Shown here piece by piece: positions 40,501 through 48,513 of a DNA stretch of 64,000 bases. The notes below the pieces were generated by a model. That model made no database searches and was not told the DNA's origin. It was given only the letters and a program-made list of their open reading frames with translations. The DNA is from CALITV01 sp964415795. GTDB taxonomy: Bacteria > UBP6 > UBA1177 > JAKLFG01. Both the position numbers and the translations under genes were made by a program. The first letter of the stretch is position 1. Every line of letters starts with the position of its first letter. The stretch lies in assembly GCA_964415795.1 (NCBI GenBank), contig CAYQBN010000002.1, positions 1 through 64,000 of the forward strand. The letters are read 5' to 3'.

Positions 40501-40653
40501 CCCGACGGCACGATGACCGAGATCACGCTCCCCGAGGCCTCCTACTATGCCGATTCTTACTATTACTATAGCAGCAACACCGCCGTGAAACAGGGCGATA
40601 CCCTCATCATCGCCCGCGGCTGGGAAGGCCTTGCCACCGTCTCGCTCAAGTGA
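37555..40653 (+). CDS. Tyr-rich beta-propeller lipoprotein
   Basis: The ATG at 37555 has AAGGAGG upstream; 1,032 residues with lipobox FSAC followed by an acidic linker of about 70 residues. The body consists of repeated blades of the type LWVLNQYRGLVAIDVSDPMN, ELIVVDVDDPATQKILG, YFDISDPAGTI and VEAFDVSDPMKPTKVG, matching secreted beta-propeller (LVIVD/Beta_propel-like) proteins. The C-terminal third is very rich in Tyr (DDYYYYNTT, DPYYYYYYGSD). It should be a surface or periplasmic binding or scaffold protein. It has its own terminator and is not closely tied to the paralogous lipoproteins (112-bp gap with no clear promoter). Confidence 0.85.
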   Translation: MCIRRFLYVIMSVVAALFFSACDNTTEKPTTDNPAPDDTGGLEVTDEGEFITAGNASGDSQYGGEEDTGAPEAGNNEDDKGDDATREIVEADIYKVQGDILWVLNQYRGLVAIDVSDPMNLKILGRSSFKGFPFEMYVQEGRAYVMVTNLRYNPAEVAVADGGYYDSSRTFSELIVVDVDDPATQKILGRYMMEGTIIDSRQVGDIIYVAATENQYYWYYCDQAEQRGKNQITLMSLNIADPENIYKADEEHLDGTGYALYVTDHSIYVAEANYTYWEEGYYTDGVPVTYFDISDPAGTIEKKGVIKTRGYIGDRWKMHEKDGVFFAVTSTSQWWNGENAVEAFDVSDPMKPTKVGELTFMTNQQLYGARFDGNRLYAVTYFQQDPLHVIDIADPTKMKELGQLAVPGWSTHIEIRGTKLLTVGIDDQDGWNAKVSMYNVDDPANPFEMTTVELGGAENGYSWSEATNDWKAFKIYDEIGLILVPTSEWNYTTYREINKLHLIDFDLEKGLTKRGSVESPSYVRRGVVVGNYIASVADTAVMMIDYSDRDNPQVISNLPVAYAVENLFKCADALCGTKGAAWYDNEIRLVTYDAAKDYPVNWASDRIRGSYLYSMQNDATAVHLFSYESSYRYDETEQKEYYEENVYATRFDLAAGKNPKFAGSVKLTLPTQEENEYWYWYNRAFAVAQSGAAGMLNTRYHSYCLADGAMVDCAMEGVSYDDYYYYNTTRLAVYDLSDMAKESVAPVVLDKEFRGVTYTGTLIARGDKLWLTDCKVHGWDEEGRELLICYAQAVDVSNPAKPELAEKYNIPGELIGMSDDGTIFYTLMRTWIKTDENGKRGDYYYSSQYLYYLNILKKSTDGKKLQLVKVIPYHEEYTYTENTSEYLWSSYLIQDKRVFLNTVKQVYHWEEQQCSYYSTTIEHTSTVTAYDGETGAKIMEDIIPDGAGMSGVDGGGVLVVRQSDPYYYYYYGSDSREYTYIAPDGTMTEITLPEASYYADSYYYYSSNTAVKQGDTLIIARGWEGLATVSLK

Positions 40654-40678
40654 TTTTCCCTACACCTCAAAGAGACAC

Positions 40679-40710
40679 CGGGGGCCCGCACAGGGCCCCC
40701 GATTTTCTTG
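40679..40710 (+). terminator. Rho-independent terminator after the beta-propeller gene
   Basis: A 9-bp GC-only stem (40679-40687 with 40693-40701), a 5-nt loop GCACA, then ATTTTCTT. It starts 26 nt after the stop codon. Confidence 0.85.
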
Positions 40711-40773
40711 AACGCGCTGTTTGACTTCGGCGGTCTTTTCGCGTAGGATGCCCTCCAATAAGAGGGGGATGCG

Positions 40774-41967
40774 ATGCAGGTATTTCCGCTTCACATCGAG
40801 GAGAAAGAAAGCGTGGCGCTCATGACGCGCTTCGGCGTCTCGGAACGCGGCAGGGAGATCATGCGCGAGCGATTCTCGTGCCTCACCTTCGTCGTGAAGG
40901 GTATCTCGTGCGCCGGGGCCAATGCGCTCAAACAGCACCTCCTCTCGCTCGGTGGCGAGGCGGCGGTGCCGGCACACGCCATCACCGGACAGGGGGCGCC
41001 GTGCGATGTGCTCGTTTCGCTCCGGAAAGACCGCATCCCCGCGCTCGTTTCCCGGCTTCGCGAACAGTGGTTCCACCTGCCCGAACTTGCCGAGGAGATC
41101 GAACGGTTCGCGACGGCGCAGGGACCGTGGTACGACTTCTCGTTCGATCGCATCCCGCATGACCGGCCCGCGATCATGGGCATCGTCAATGTGACTCCCG
41201 ACAGTTTCAGCGACGGCGGCAAATACCGCACAACCGAGGCGGCGGTGCGCCATGCTGAACACCTCCTTGCCGAAGGGGCTGATATCATTGACATCGGAGG
41301 CGAGTCATCGCGCCCCGGCGCCGAGCCAGTACCGGTCGAAGAAGAGATGCGGCGGGTACTGCCGGTCATCACCATCCTCCGTAATAGCCACTCTCAAGCG
41401 GTCATCTCGGTAGACACGGCAAAGCCCGAGGTAGCCCTTGCTGCGCTCACCGCAGGCGCCGATGTGATAAACGACATCACGGCGCTTACTGATCCGAAAA
41501 TGCGCGAGGTGGCCGCCACATTCAAAGTACCGGTGGTGCTCATGCATATGAAGGGATCGCCGCAGACCATGCAGCAGGATCCCGTCTATGACGATGTGAT
41601 CGCCGAGATAAACGCATTTCTCGACGAGGCCATTTCCCGCGCCGTAGAAAGTGGCGTTTCCCGCGAGAGGATCATCATAGACCCCGGCTTCGGTTTTGGG
41701 AAAACGGTCTTCCACAACCTTACGATGCTCCGTCACCTCGAGGCCTTCTCCATTCACCGCCTCCCTATTCTCGTTGGTGTTTCCCGCAAATCGTTCATTG
41801 GCGCGGCAATAAGGAGGAACACTCCCGATGAGCGCCTCACCGGTACCACGGCGGCGCATGTTTTTGCCATCACAAAAGGAGCCGCCATACTGCGCGTTCA
41901 CGAGGTGACGGCGGTCCGCGAGACGATCGCACTCTGTCGCGCCATCAAGGAGGCACCATGCTTCTGA
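40774..41967 (+). CDS. folP: Dihydropteroate synthase with N-terminal extension
   Basis: The C-terminal 270 residues are a complete dihydropteroate synthase: IMGIVNVTPDSFSDGG, DIIDIGGESSRPGA, DVINDITAL, VVLMHMKGSPQTMQ, IIIDPGFGFGKT and ILVGVSRKSFIG. The enzyme joins 4-aminobenzoate to the pterin diphosphate in folate synthesis. The total of 397 residues is about 120 more than usual. The additional N-terminal domain (ERFSCLTFVVKGISCAGANALKQHLLSLGGEAAVPAHAI is split across it) resembles extensions known in some other phyla and is of unknown role. It is first in the folP-cdaA-cdaR-glmM operon and overlaps cdaA by 10 nt. Confidence 0.97.
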   Translation: MQVFPLHIEEKESVALMTRFGVSERGREIMRERFSCLTFVVKGISCAGANALKQHLLSLGGEAAVPAHAITGQGAPCDVLVSLRKDRIPALVSRLREQWFHLPELAEEIERFATAQGPWYDFSFDRIPHDRPAIMGIVNVTPDSFSDGGKYRTTEAAVRHAEHLLAEGADIIDIGGESSRPGAEPVPVEEEMRRVLPVITILRNSHSQAVISVDTAKPEVALAALTAGADVINDITALTDPKMREVAATFKVPVVLMHMKGSPQTMQQDPVYDDVIAEINAFLDEAISRAVESGVSRERIIIDPGFGFGKTVFHNLTMLRHLEAFSIHRLPILVGVSRKSFIGAAIRRNTPDERLTGTTAAHVFAITKGAAILRVHEVTAVRETIALCRAIKEAPCF

Positions 41968-42752
41968 CGCAGGTGTCGGTCTTCTTTTCCTCGCTGTGGG
42001 CCGAAGGATCGCTCGCGCTCTTCATCACCCTCATCGACATTTCGCTTGTTTGGTTCTTTACCTACAAGTTCCTTCTCCTCATTAAAGGAACCCGCTCGAT
42101 GCGCATCCTCTCGGGGTTCTTCCTCCTACTCGCTCTCTACTTCGTCGGAAAACTCATCGGGATGCGCGCGACGGTTTGGTTGCTGGGAAGCGTCTTCGAG
42201 TATTTTATCATCATCGTCGTCGTGCTCTTCCGCGAGGAGATCCGCAACATACTCTCGAGTTTCGAGTTCGTGCGGCTCCTCTCGGGCGAAGGACGGACCT
42301 ATGAGAGCCTCGTGCTCGCTGAGGAACTTGCCGAGACGCTCTGCTATCTCGCACAGGAGCGCGACGGAGCGATCGTCGTCGTGGCACAGAAGGGAGACCC
42401 CGAACCGTTCATCACCGGCGGGGTACCGCTCGACGCCGAGGTGCGCAAGGAACTGCTCGTCTCGATATTCCGCAAGGACTCCCCGCTCCACGATGGCGCG
42501 GTCATCATCCGCGACGGTCGCATCGCGCTCGCGAGCGTCGTGTTGCCACTTTCGACCAACCCCGAGATAGACCCGAACTTCGGCACCCGCCACCGCGCGG
42601 CGTACGGCATCTCGGAACGCGTCGACGCGCTCGTCTTCGTCGTTTCCGAAGAGTCGGGACAGATCTCGATGCTCAAGGAGGGGCGCATTACGCGGAACAT
42701 GACGCATGAAATGATAAAGAAAGTGCTTACCAAGCACTTGGGAAAGGAATAG
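41958..42752 (+). CDS. cdaA: Diadenylate cyclase CdaA
   Basis: The 264-residue protein has three N-terminal membrane helices (residues about 15-95) and a DAC catalytic domain. Its two signature motifs, DGAVII and GTRHRAAYGISE, are intact. CdaA makes cyclic di-AMP from two ATP at the inner membrane, controlling potassium, osmotic balance and cell-wall synthesis. The gene order folP-cdaA-cdaR-glmM is conserved from Firmicutes to other phyla. AAGGAGG precedes the start, which lies inside the end of folP. Confidence 0.97.
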   Translation: MLLTQVSVFFSSLWAEGSLALFITLIDISLVWFFTYKFLLLIKGTRSMRILSGFFLLLALYFVGKLIGMRATVWLLGSVFEYFIIIVVVLFREEIRNILSSFEFVRLLSGEGRTYESLVLAEELAETLCYLAQERDGAIVVVAQKGDPEPFITGGVPLDAEVRKELLVSIFRKDSPLHDGAVIIRDGRIALASVVLPLSTNPEIDPNFGTRHRAAYGISERVDALVFVVSEESGQISMLKEGRITRNMTHEMIKKVLTKHLGKE

Positions 42753-42755
42753 CGC

Positions 42756-43679
42756 ATGAAGGCTCTTCGTTCGTTCTTCACTGAAAATGTGCGCGAGAAG
42801 ATTATAGCACTTCTGCTCACGGTCGGCGTGTGGGTCGGTGTTGTCGCCAGTCGTGAAGAGGCCATCTCGTTCCCGGTGAAGGTTCGTTTTGAGGCCGGTC
42901 CTGATCATATCGTAACGACGCCGCGCCCCGTCGAAGAGATCTATGTCCAAGCAAAAGGCAGTGTGTTCGCGGCGGCACAGGCGCGATCGGAAGAGCAGGA
43001 GATGGTGGTGGATGTACGGCACCGTGATCCGGGAATATCGGTGTACTTCGTTGACGAGCGTGACATCCCGCTCGCCCGACACCTCAAGATAGAACAGGTG
43101 GTCCCTCGTGAGATAGCTTTCACCATATCACGGAAAGCGTCGAAGACGACGCGCCTCGATCCCATCATCAACGGCCAGCCCAAGAAGGGATACCGGATGT
43201 CCCGCGTGACCGTGGATCCGGCGACGGTCTCGGTGGTCGGCCCGGAAGAGGTCATTGCCTCTCTCGAGACCATCGCCACCGACCCCGTGGATGTGTCAGG
43301 GGCGACTGCAGAGGTCTCGCGGAGTGTCCGACCGGTGACCGGTCACTCTCAGGTTCGTGTCGTTCCCGAGAACACCACGGTAAAGGTCACCGTTTCGGTG
43401 GTACGCGACATTCGCGAACTGTACCTTGCCAAGGTCCCCCTCCTCGTGGATGGCGGTGTCGCGACCGAGATAACTCCTCCGACGGTCGCGGTCCGGGTAA
43501 GAGGGCCGATAGAGGCGATAGAACGCATCACCGAAAGCGGCCTTTCGGCGTTCGTGGAGAACCTTCCGGCACGGCTCTATGTCGTGCCACGGTACTATTT
43601 CAAGGATCTTCCCACCGAGGTAGAGATCATCGAGATGGAAACACCAAAACAAATCACCATACGGAAGAAGAACCCATGA
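42756..43679 (+). CDS. cdaR: YbbR-domain regulator of diadenylate cyclase
   Basis: The 307-residue protein has one N-terminal membrane helix (KIIALLLTVGVWVGVVAS) and then repeated beta-rich YbbR domains (VKVRFEAGPDHIVTTPRPVEEIYV is one strand set). YbbR/CdaR proteins sit outside the membrane and modulate CdaA. It starts 3 nt after cdaA and overlaps glmM by 4 nt, which matches the known CdaA-CdaR-GlmM complex. Confidence 0.94.
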   Translation: MKALRSFFTENVREKIIALLLTVGVWVGVVASREEAISFPVKVRFEAGPDHIVTTPRPVEEIYVQAKGSVFAAAQARSEEQEMVVDVRHRDPGISVYFVDERDIPLARHLKIEQVVPREIAFTISRKASKTTRLDPIINGQPKKGYRMSRVTVDPATVSVVGPEEVIASLETIATDPVDVSGATAEVSRSVRPVTGHSQVRVVPENTTVKVTVSVVRDIRELYLAKVPLLVDGGVATEITPPTVAVRVRGPIEAIERITESGLSAFVENLPARLYVVPRYYFKDLPTEVEIIEMETPKQITIRKKNP

Positions 43680-45034
43680 AACGGACACTATTTGGGACCG
43701 ACGGCGTGCGCGGCATGGCAAATGTCGCTCCGGTCACCGCCGACAATGCCCTCATTCTCGGACGAACCGCCGTCCGCTATTTCCAGAAGAACAGCCTCAT
43801 TCACGAGGGAAAACACCGTATCGTGGTGGGAAAGGATACCCGTCTTTCTTCCTACATGCTCGAAGCGGCGATAGCGGCAGGCATATGTTCCGCCGGCGCC
43901 GATGCGGTGCTCCTCGGCCCCTTGCCGACCCCCGGCATCAGTTTCATCACCCGTTCGATGCGCGCCGACGCGGGGGTGGTCATTTCAGCAAGCCATAACC
44001 CCTTTCACGACAATGGGATCAAATTCTTCAATCGCGAGGGAACGAAACTGAGCGACGAAGCCGAACGAGAGATAGAGGAGGCCTTCTTCAGGGATTCCAC
44101 CGACGGTCTGGTCACCGGAGCGGGAGTCGGCCGTATCTACCGCGTCAACGACGCACAGGGACGCTATGTCGAGTTCCTCAAGGCGAGTTTCCCGCGCGAC
44201 CTTACGCTCGATGGGCTCCAGATATCGCTCGACTGCGCCAACGGCGCCGCTTATCTCGTCGCACCGACGGTGTTCGCCGAGTTAGGATCGGTCGTTCGCA
44301 CCTACGCGAAAGCACCGAACGGCGAGAACATCAACCACGAGTGCGGCGCCCTCCATCCCGGGCATGTCGCTGCCAAGGTCCCTCTCGACGGATCCGATGT
44401 GGGCATTGCCCTCGACGGCGACGGCGACCGGGTCATTCTCGTTGACGAACGCGGCGAGATCGTTGACGGCGACCGCATCCTCGGCATCGCGGCGGTCCAT
44501 CTCAAAGAACAAGGGAAACTCGCCCGCGATCTCGTCGTAGCAACCGTCATGAGCAACCTCGGCCTCGAGCGTTACCTTGCCAAGCACGGGATCACTCTTC
44601 TCCGGACGCCGGTCGGCGACCGCTATGTCTTCGATGAGATGGCACGGACAGGCGCCATCCTCGGCGGAGAGAACTCGGGGCATATCATCTTCAGCGAGTT
44701 CAACCCGACAGGAGATGGCATCCTTGCGGCGCTCCAAATACTCGCTATCATGCAAAAGACGGGGAAGCCACTCTCGGAACTTGTCGCCGCCATTCCGCTG
44801 TTCCCGCAAATACAAAAGAAACTCACCGTTTCTCGGAAACCGCCGCTCGACAGCCTCCCGAAGACCCAAAAGGCTATCGCCGAGGGAACAAATCTCCTGT
44901 CGGGAGGAAGGCTCGTGGTGCGCTACTCCGGCACCGAACCGGTCCTTCGCGTCATGGCAGAGGGAGAGGACGCCGAGAAATGTGCGGCGGCGGTAGAACG
45001 CATCCTTGCGGCGGCACAGGAAGAGATCGGCTAA
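43676..45034 (+). CDS. glmM: Phosphoglucosamine mutase
   Basis: The 452-residue protein interconverts glucosamine-6-phosphate and glucosamine-1-phosphate for peptidoglycan and LPS precursors. The phospho-serine loop ISASHNPFHDNG (active Ser106), metal loop DGDGDR, sugar-binding GGENSGHIIF and the phosphate-binding VRYSGTEPVLRVMAEG are all present. It starts RTLFGTDGVRGMAN as in all GlmM. It is the last gene of the folP-cdaA-cdaR-glmM operon. GlmM is also known to bind and restrain CdaA. Confidence 0.98.
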   Translation: MKRTLFGTDGVRGMANVAPVTADNALILGRTAVRYFQKNSLIHEGKHRIVVGKDTRLSSYMLEAAIAAGICSAGADAVLLGPLPTPGISFITRSMRADAGVVISASHNPFHDNGIKFFNREGTKLSDEAEREIEEAFFRDSTDGLVTGAGVGRIYRVNDAQGRYVEFLKASFPRDLTLDGLQISLDCANGAAYLVAPTVFAELGSVVRTYAKAPNGENINHECGALHPGHVAAKVPLDGSDVGIALDGDGDRVILVDERGEIVDGDRILGIAAVHLKEQGKLARDLVVATVMSNLGLERYLAKHGITLLRTPVGDRYVFDEMARTGAILGGENSGHIIFSEFNPTGDGILAALQILAIMQKTGKPLSELVAAIPLFPQIQKKLTVSRKPPLDSLPKTQKAIAEGTNLLSGGRLVVRYSGTEPVLRVMAEGEDAEKCAAAVERILAAAQEEIG

Positions 45035-45113
45035 GGGAAAACCCCGTGGTTTCCTATGCCCCTGAGCATCCTATAACTTGATTTCACCGCACCTTTTTAC
45101 TATAACGCGCTCT

Positions 45114-46058
45114 ATGAACAGATCTACCGGAAATGACATGAATCCGTTCGATCAGGCAGTGAGCGAGATGCGTTCGCTTTTCCCCGACTGGGAAACGACC
45201 GTTCCCCGGAAGATATGGCCGGTCATCGAGGCGGCAGCATACGAATCCTCTCTTTTCGAGATCGAAGACTTTCTCGAAAAATACCGAAGCGCCGGAAAGG
45301 AATGGGGCTTTCACCCGTATGCGCCGCTCGTTCGCCGTATCCTCAAATATGTCCTCTTCATAATCGCCCACCCCGTCATGCGGGGGATCGGAAATCTCGA
45401 GGATGCTCTTGTTCTGCTGAGATCGGGAAAAGTCGAGCGCATCATCATCATGACCAATCATCTCAGCTATGCCGACGCCAACCTGCTCGCCACCCTTCTC
45501 CAGCCGATGCTCGTCGCTCACGGTTTCGAAGACGACTTCTCGGTCGTCGTCGGGCCAAAGGTTTACAATGAGAAATTCAAAGCGTTCTCATCGCTCCATT
45601 TCAATTCTCTCCTCATCGCGCAATCGCTTTCAGTGGCGACACAGGAGGCGGCACTCCCGCTCAAAGAGATCGCCCGTGCGGCAAAGAAGGTGATGGCCGA
45701 CATCGAGGAAAGGGTACGCATCCTGCTCATCTTTCCCGAGGGCGGGAGAAGCCGCAGCGGCGCCATGAACCGCTTTCTGCCGGGGGTACTCAAACTCGTC
45801 GAGGCAAGCGGGAACGCCCTTATCCTTCCCGGCGGCGTCCTCGGTGGAGAAAAGATACTCCCCATTCATGACCACACGCTCCACGAAGCGCGCGTCGATG
45901 TCTCTCTCGGTGAACCGATCGCAACGAGCGAACTCTGGAGCCGCTATGGACGGGAAGAAACCTCAAAACAGGATATCATGGATTTCATAGGCCGTCGCGT
46001 CGCCCGATGCCTCCCGCCGGAACGACGCGGCGTCTACGCAGAAGGCGCAGATGAGTAA
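45114..46058 (+). CDS. Glycerol-phosphate acyltransferase-like (PlsC superfamily) protein
   Basis: The 314-residue protein has the PlsC-type acyltransferase motifs NHLSYADANL (the HX4D catalytic pair) and LIFPEGGRSRSGAM. A hydrophobic stretch, ILKYVLFIIAHPVM, lies before the active site. It should transfer an acyl chain to a lysophosphatidate-like or other acceptor at the membrane. The start is uncertain: ATG at 45114 lacks a good ribosome binding site, and a second ATG at 45138 is equally possible. It overlaps the next gene by 8 nt. Confidence 0.85.
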   Translation: MNRSTGNDMNPFDQAVSEMRSLFPDWETTVPRKIWPVIEAAAYESSLFEIEDFLEKYRSAGKEWGFHPYAPLVRRILKYVLFIIAHPVMRGIGNLEDALVLLRSGKVERIIIMTNHLSYADANLLATLLQPMLVAHGFEDDFSVVVGPKVYNEKFKAFSSLHFNSLLIAQSLSVATQEAALPLKEIARAAKKVMADIEERVRILLIFPEGGRSRSGAMNRFLPGVLKLVEASGNALILPGGVLGGEKILPIHDHTLHEARVDVSLGEPIATSELWSRYGREETSKQDIMDFIGRRVARCLPPERRGVYAEGADE

Positions 46059-48495
46059 GCGACTCGAGACCCTCCGCCTCGCCTACGAGCGGACCCGCGA
46101 TCTTTCGAGTCTCATCGAATACCTCGAACAAGCCTACCAAGAGAACGAGCATCAGCTCATCGTCGAAACGATCGAAAAGTGGAACGGAGACCGGACGCCG
46201 GAGATCGACTTCTATCTCGGTTCCGCGCTCCTCGGGGTCGGACGCGCCAGTGAAGCGACCGAACGATTGAATGCGGTCCTCGCCGTCAACCCTCACCATT
46301 TCCGCGCCCGGAAGAAGCTCGAAGAGATCGGCACCTCTCTCCAAGCAGAGAAAGAGTGCCCCGCGACACCGAGAGAAGGGAAACAGATATCACTGCCCCC
46401 CATACCAACTAGCGAAACCGAACACTATCGCAAAGCAGGACGCCGTACGCTCGCCTTGGCGCTCCTCATCATCGCGGCGACGGTAATCATCGTCTCCCTG
46501 TTCATCGGCAAACGAACGAGCGGCGCGGAACGCCTCCTCGTCGATCCCGAGGCAACGCTCTGGCCGATCAATTACCCTCTGTTCGAACGACGGGCCGAAG
46601 AACTCCGAGCGCTCGAAGAGCGCTTTCCCGAAGAGAACGCTCCACGGAAAGCGCTCTTCTATCTGACCGCCTTCGCTCTGCTCGACTATCGCCTCGCCAC
46701 ACAGGAGGAATTGCTCACGCAGGTTCGTTTCTACTATACCCTCACGACCGAAAAAGACGCGGCGATGACATCGCTTCTCAACTACCTCGAAGGCACCGAC
46801 CCCACCTCCCCGCTTGCCGCAGGAGACCGGCGCGATCGGGAAATGCTTGCTGACCCGCGAAAAAGATCGTCGGATGTTCCGACGGTGTCGGCCCCAGTGA
46901 CCGAGAAAAATCTTCGGAGCGCATGGTATGATGCCCTTTTCTTTTATCGAATCGGTCGGTGGAACGAGGCTCTCAAGACGCTCGACGCCATTCTTGCCGC
47001 ATTCCCCGAAGCAGAACTTCCCCAGAAACTTCGCGTCGCCGCGATCGCGCGAAAAGCGGATCGCCGGGAAACGACCGCCGATCCGAAATCGACGCTCAGC
47101 GAGGACGAGGTGAAGAAACTCGTCGCCATCCTTTCCCGATGGCGGGTTGACAGCGAAGAACGGTACTTCCTCTCGGAAGCCTATGTCGCTCTCGGCCGAT
47201 CGACGAACGATCTCTCCTTTGAAAAAGAGGGATTCTATCTCGGTTGCCCCGGACAGACCTTCTGCACGACGGTGATCACCACCTTCGCCGATCAGGGACT
47301 CACCGAAGAAGCGAAGCGAATGGCGCTCTTCATCAAAGAAAAGAAGGGGCTTGCCCGTACCGGCGACGATCTGCTCCTCGTCATGCGCATGGCGATACGA
47401 GATGGCGACTACGGCAACTGCTACTTCTCTTTCAAAGAGTTGCAGCAATTCTTTCCCGATCGCGTTGACGAAAGGACCCTCTTCGACGGCGCGCTCTGTT
47501 GCGAAAAAGAGAACTACTTCGAAGAGGCGCTCGAGCTGTACGAAAAAGTGGGGAACGCATCGAAAACGCAGGCTGTCGAGGCCAAGATCGCCGAGATGCG
47601 CTACCTCCTGCGCCGCGACACGCAAAGCGCCCAGGCGCTGAAGAGCCTCGCGGAACGCAATCCCAACGATCCGGTCATTCTGAATGCCTACCTCAGCGTT
47701 CTTCTCAAGGGTAATAATTTCACCGAAACCACCTCCGTTCTCGAACGCATCTACGCCCTCACGCCGCCTGAGAGCCGCGTCACCGTCATCGACCGTTTCT
47801 TGCAGGCCGGACTCATCTTCCGAGCAACGACATTGCTCGCAGAGAACAGGGATCGGCGCGAAGCGAGGGAACGCCTTTACGATCTCTATAACCGCTACTT
47901 CCTCTTTGCGGAGGCAGATGCGGTCGCCGGGAAGGAAGAGTATCCCTCCACCGCGTTCTGGCGATCATTCCGAGGAGAATACGCTCGGCTCAACAATGAT
48001 ACCGCCTCTGCCGTCGGTGAAACGCTCGAGAAGATGGAACAAGGGTTGGAACAGAAGTGCTTCCCGCCGCTTCTCTATCTCAAGGCCGAGGCGTTCCGTC
48101 GAGCCGGCAATACGCAGAAGACCCTAGCGCTCCGCGACGGTCTGCTCGAATGTGACCGCTCCTACTTTCCCGGGCTTCTGTTCGCCGCGGAGATGACTTA
48201 CTATCAAGGTGACATCACCCGCGCCATTGCGGCGGTCAACTACCTGATCGAACGCGAAACATTCCTCTCTCCGGGAAAACTCATCTATCACAACTATCTC
48301 GTGCTCCTTCTCGCCGAGATGCACATCGTGAAAGGACGCGAGAAAAAGGCGCTCGATCTTCTTTCCCGGTCGCTTGACCGCTCTCTGCCGTGGACGATTC
48401 GAGAAAAAGAGAAACTGCAGGACATCTACGACAAGTCAAAACCTATACTCAAAAAACACATTGAGCAGATCGTCGCCGAGCGTTTCGGCGCCTGA
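46051..48495 (+). CDS. Large TPR protein with one membrane helix
   Basis: The 814-residue protein has a TPR-like N-terminus (YLGSALLGVGRASEATERLNAVLAVNP) and one transmembrane helix (RRTLALALLIIAATVIIVSLFIG, near residue 140). A long C-terminal helical-repeat region follows, with several TPR-type stretches (YRIGRWNEALKTLDAIL, YFEEALELYEKVGNAS). It probably scaffolds a complex in the periplasm. No enzyme domain is seen. It overlaps the acyltransferase gene by 8 nt and precedes leuS by 18 nt. The function is unknown. Confidence 0.8.
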   Translation: MSKRLETLRLAYERTRDLSSLIEYLEQAYQENEHQLIVETIEKWNGDRTPEIDFYLGSALLGVGRASEATERLNAVLAVNPHHFRARKKLEEIGTSLQAEKECPATPREGKQISLPPIPTSETEHYRKAGRRTLALALLIIAATVIIVSLFIGKRTSGAERLLVDPEATLWPINYPLFERRAEELRALEERFPEENAPRKALFYLTAFALLDYRLATQEELLTQVRFYYTLTTEKDAAMTSLLNYLEGTDPTSPLAAGDRRDREMLADPRKRSSDVPTVSAPVTEKNLRSAWYDALFFYRIGRWNEALKTLDAILAAFPEAELPQKLRVAAIARKADRRETTADPKSTLSEDEVKKLVAILSRWRVDSEERYFLSEAYVALGRSTNDLSFEKEGFYLGCPGQTFCTTVITTFADQGLTEEAKRMALFIKEKKGLARTGDDLLLVMRMAIRDGDYGNCYFSFKELQQFFPDRVDERTLFDGALCCEKENYFEEALELYEKVGNASKTQAVEAKIAEMRYLLRRDTQSAQALKSLAERNPNDPVILNAYLSVLLKGNNFTETTSVLERIYALTPPESRVTVIDRFLQAGLIFRATTLLAENRDRREARERLYDLYNRYFLFAEADAVAGKEEYPSTAFWRSFRGEYARLNNDTASAVGETLEKMEQGLEQKCFPPLLYLKAEAFRRAGNTQKTLALRDGLLECDRSYFPGLLFAAEMTYYQGDITRAIAAVNYLIERETFLSPGKLIYHNYLVLLLAEMHIVKGREKKALDLLSRSLDRSLPWTIREKEKLQDIYDKSKPILKKHIEQIVAERFGA

Positions 48496-48513
48496 CCACC
48501 ACAAGGAGGACCT

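Noticed and set aside
45035..45113. Inverted GGAAAACC/GGTTTCC after glmM as terminator
   Set aside because: Imperfect pairing and no T-run.
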